The notes under the pieces: model-generated
The model's database searches: none
Seen by the model: only the letters and a program-made list of their open reading frames with translations
Told to the model about the DNA's origin: nothing
Program-made: the position numbers and the translations under genes
NCBI GenBank assembly: GCA_018821715.1
Contig: JAHJLN010000160.1
Coordinates: 19,923-83,922 of the forward strand
Direction of reading: 5' to 3'
DNA: 64,000 bases
From: Pseudomonadota bacterium
GTDB taxonomy: Bacteria > Desulfobacterota > Desulfobacteria > Desulfobacterales > Desulfobacteraceae
Part shown: one piece after another, positions 61,996 through 64,000 of the stretch
Numbering within the stretch: position 1 is the stretch's first letter
Layout: the number at the start of each line of letters is the position of its first letter

Positions 61996-63819
61996 CTACT
62001 TACCTGCAATGGGAAGCGTGATGGTAAACTTTGTCCATTGTCCCTCTTCAGATTCAACTGTGATATCCCCATCATGGTCCTTGATAAACCCATAGCAGAC
62101 GGAAAGTCCCAGGCCAACACCTTGAACGCTTTCCGTCTTGGTCGTAAAGAATGAATCAAAAATCTTTTTTATATGAACAGGTTTTATACCCGTCCCTGTA
62201 TCCTTGATGATGATATAAAGCTTTTCAGAACTGACCTTAGTGGATATTTGAAGTTCACCGCCATCGGGCATGGCATACATGGCATTGGAAAACATATTGA
62301 TAAATACCTGGCGCAATTGATCCTTGGATGCAAAAACAGTTCCCGGATTTTCAGCAAGATCAAGGATTACCTTTATGCTGTTTTCCCTTAGCCGTTTTTC
62401 ATACAGCAGCAGCAGCTCATCAATAACCACGTTAATGTCTATCTCAACACGCTTGTCCTGATCCGGTCTTGAAAAGGACAGCATTTTCTTGAGCATGTCT
62501 GCCAGCCGCTCAATCTCTGACAATGACATATCTAAAAGCCGTCGTCTCTTGTTTTCAGGTGAAATTTCGGTTTTCATCAATTCAAGGGTGTTCATGATAC
62601 CAAACAACGGATTATTCAACTCGTGGGCAATCTGGGATGTGAGTCTTCCCATGGCAGCCAGTTTCTCTGACTGGAGCAGATGTTGTCTTGCTGCGCCCAA
62701 TTCCCTTTCTGTCTGGAGCCGTTCTTTTAGATCGACAAACAACCCGACAGATGCCACCTCTTTGCCTTTATCATCATAAATAAGGCTGGTAGACAAATTC
62801 CCTTCCACCAGTTCCCCATTGTCCTTTTTAAAATTCAATGGATAAGAATTAAGCTTGCCCTTGCCCCCGAACTTTTCATCTCTCATCATTTCCATGACCT
62901 TTTTGGCCACTTTATTGGAAAAAATCTGCTGGATGGTCATTTTTCCGACCACCTCGGCAGATTTTACCCCGAAGATATTTTCAGCACCCTGGTTCCACAG
63001 TCGGATAACTCCGTTCATATCCATTGCCATAATGGCATTGGGGGAACATGAAATGATCTTATCCAAAAAATCATGGGCTTCTTTTATCTCGATTTCATGT
63101 TTCTTTCTCCGGGTCTGGTCCACAACGATCCCTTCATATCCCAGGATGTCTCCTTTGGTGTCATACCTGACATTACTGGTTAAAAGAAGATGCAGTATGT
63201 GGCCGTCCCGTTGCCGCCATTTCACCTCGTAATCGACGACCTGCCCTTTTTTTTCTATAATTTGTGTATATTTTCGCCTGTCTAAAGGATTTAAATACAC
63301 ATCCCTTGCAAGATCAAGGGAAAGGAACTCTTCTTTATTCTTATATCCGAGCATTTTCAACAAGGTGGGGTTGACATCTAAAAACCGCCCCTCCTTACTG
63401 CTGATAAACACCCCGCACCCTACATGTGTAAAAAGCCGTTGATAGCTTGCCTTGGAGGATTTGAGCCTTTCCTCCTGCCGCACATTGTGAGTGATGTCCC
63501 GGTATATGGAGAGCTTGGATTTTGTACCGTCCTGGTTGGTTACCGGCAGTTCTGACAGGGAAAAAATTTTATCCACTGATTCGATATAGACCTGACTGTG
63601 ATGGGTTTCATTTTTATTAAAAATTTCTTTATAATTGCACCAGTCGCATGGTTTTTCCGATCCGATCAATACGCTGTGGCATTTCTTGCCAACCCCTTCA
63701 CCAAACAACACTTTCATGAATTTATTCATGTATTCAACCGTATAATTATCATTTACAATATAAATACCATCTTCAAAAGCATCCAGTGCATCCAAGAGCT
63801 TCGGGGTATGATCGGTCAT
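61996..63819 (-). CDS. Soluble PAS-PAS-PAS sensor histidine kinase
   Basis: A 607-aa cytoplasmic kinase without membrane segments. PAS 1 (about 8-115) carries a Cys cluster (KKCHSVLIGSEKPCDWCN) often seen in deltaproteobacterial PAS domains that may bind a metal or respond to redox. PAS 2 (about 128-240) and PAS 3 (about 250-375) follow. The HisKA phospho-acceptor is in SQIAHELNNPLFGIMN. The HATPase_c domain has N-box QVFINMFSNAMYAMP, DTGTGIKPVHIKKIFDSFFTTK and GVGLGLSVCYGFIKDHDG. The lack of a membrane anchor suggests it senses an internal redox or metabolic signal. It lies upstream of and parallel to the HTH-REC regulator, its probable partner. Confidence 0.9.
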   Translation of the reverse strand: MTDHTPKLLDALDAFEDGIYIVNDNYTVEYMNKFMKVLFGEGVGKKCHSVLIGSEKPCDWCNYKEIFNKNETHHSQVYIESVDKIFSLSELPVTNQDGTKSKLSIYRDITHNVRQEERLKSSKASYQRLFTHVGCGVFISSKEGRFLDVNPTLLKMLGYKNKEEFLSLDLARDVYLNPLDRRKYTQIIEKKGQVVDYEVKWRQRDGHILHLLLTSNVRYDTKGDILGYEGIVVDQTRRKKHEIEIKEAHDFLDKIISCSPNAIMAMDMNGVIRLWNQGAENIFGVKSAEVVGKMTIQQIFSNKVAKKVMEMMRDEKFGGKGKLNSYPLNFKKDNGELVEGNLSTSLIYDDKGKEVASVGLFVDLKERLQTERELGAARQHLLQSEKLAAMGRLTSQIAHELNNPLFGIMNTLELMKTEISPENKRRRLLDMSLSEIERLADMLKKMLSFSRPDQDKRVEIDINVVIDELLLLYEKRLRENSIKVILDLAENPGTVFASKDQLRQVFINMFSNAMYAMPDGGELQISTKVSSEKLYIIIKDTGTGIKPVHIKKIFDSFFTTKTESVQGVGLGLSVCYGFIKDHDGDITVESEEGQWTKFTITLPIAGK

Positions 63820-64000
63820 GGCAACTCTCCTTAAAAATTGTGGATCGGTTTTTAAATAAAGGAATACTTGCCGCCCTGTTTTTTGTCAAGGTCCGTGAAT
63901 GATGTTTACAGGGCCAACGCATGTAAATATTAAGAAGCCCCTATGCTTTGCCTGGTTGCCGGTGTCTGTCACTTAAACATAACATTCTCCAGATAATCCG
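63820..64000. other. Gene-free end of window
   Basis: The last 181 bases hold the upstream region of the kinase gene (ribosome site AAGGAGAGTTGCC before ATG 63819). No other gene, repeat or terminator was recognised. Confidence 0.4.

Overview
The window looks like the chromosome of a complete-oxidising, anaerobic sulfate-reducing deltaproteobacterium (Desulfobacteraceae / Desulfobacterota type). I infer this from four things: a methylene-THF reductase / heterodisulfide-reductase (Hdr) operon of the Wood-Ljungdahl type, in-frame TGA (selenocysteine) codons, a sodium-pump decarboxylase membrane module, and many PAS/Cache sensory proteins. No rRNA, CRISPR array or intact insertion sequence was seen. 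There is one tRNA (Leu, CAA).

Layout. 1-9.7 kb: the start of a secreted protein (cut by the window edge), a PiT phosphate transporter with its PhoU-like partner, a J-domain protein, a ThDP enzyme, a 75-aa histidine-kinase-dimerisation remnant, a DUF1285-like protein, a secreted DUF1566 protein, a 5'-truncated AraC gene, a small solute-binding protein and a Liv-type solute-binding protein. 10-27.6 kb: a carboxylic-acid uptake and beta-oxidation region built around a sigma-54 activator with CBS and PAS domains. A leftward operon encodes SDR dehydrogenase, enoyl-CoA hydratase, SCP-x-type thiolase, DUF35 partner and acyl-CoA dehydrogenase. A rightward operon encodes acyl-CoA synthetase, LivGHM, binding protein, LivF, a second acyl-CoA ligase and an alpha-methylacyl-CoA-racemase-like protein. 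Both operons are preceded by near-identical -24/-12 promoters (TGGCAC-N5-TTGCT) and by GGACAC-type sites, so the region reads as one regulon.

27.7-45 kb: two chemoreceptors, an OadB/OadG pair behind a cyclic-nucleotide-binding protein, a BMP-family nucleoside-type ABC transporter, a DUF3334/CheX-like protein, an M48-TPR protease, a free secreted Cache protein, a second-type EF-G and a GerMN lipoprotein-like protein. 45-49.6 kb: a housekeeping operon (DUF1992, small membrane protein, Ddl, a PurD-PurE fusion, a Sua5/YrdC protein with an ambiguous start on an A9 tract) followed by tRNA-Leu. 49.8-52.3 kb: a B12-binding radical SAM protein, then a 584-bp stretch with a Fic-domain remnant, a 20-bp perfect inverted repeat and a strong terminator.

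52.3-61.7 kb (leftward) is the most striking part: HTH-REC response regulator, MetF-like protein, HdrC/HdrB-like selenoprotein, a 1476-aa HdrA-(GltD/NfnB)-HdrA fusion, MvhD-like selenoprotein, MetV-like MTHFR_C protein and MetF. The ORF track breaks both selenoproteins at TGA codons. Each TGA replaces a conserved cysteine and is followed by a hairpin suited to be a bacterial SECIS. The set resembles the MetFV-HdrABC-MvhD complex known from acetogens. Here it has an inserted NAD(P)H-oxidoreductase module and two MetF paralogues, suggesting an electron-bifurcating or confurcating methylene-THF reductase used in the oxidative direction. A PAS histidine kinase (62-63.8 kb) next to it is the probable partner of the operon's response regulator.
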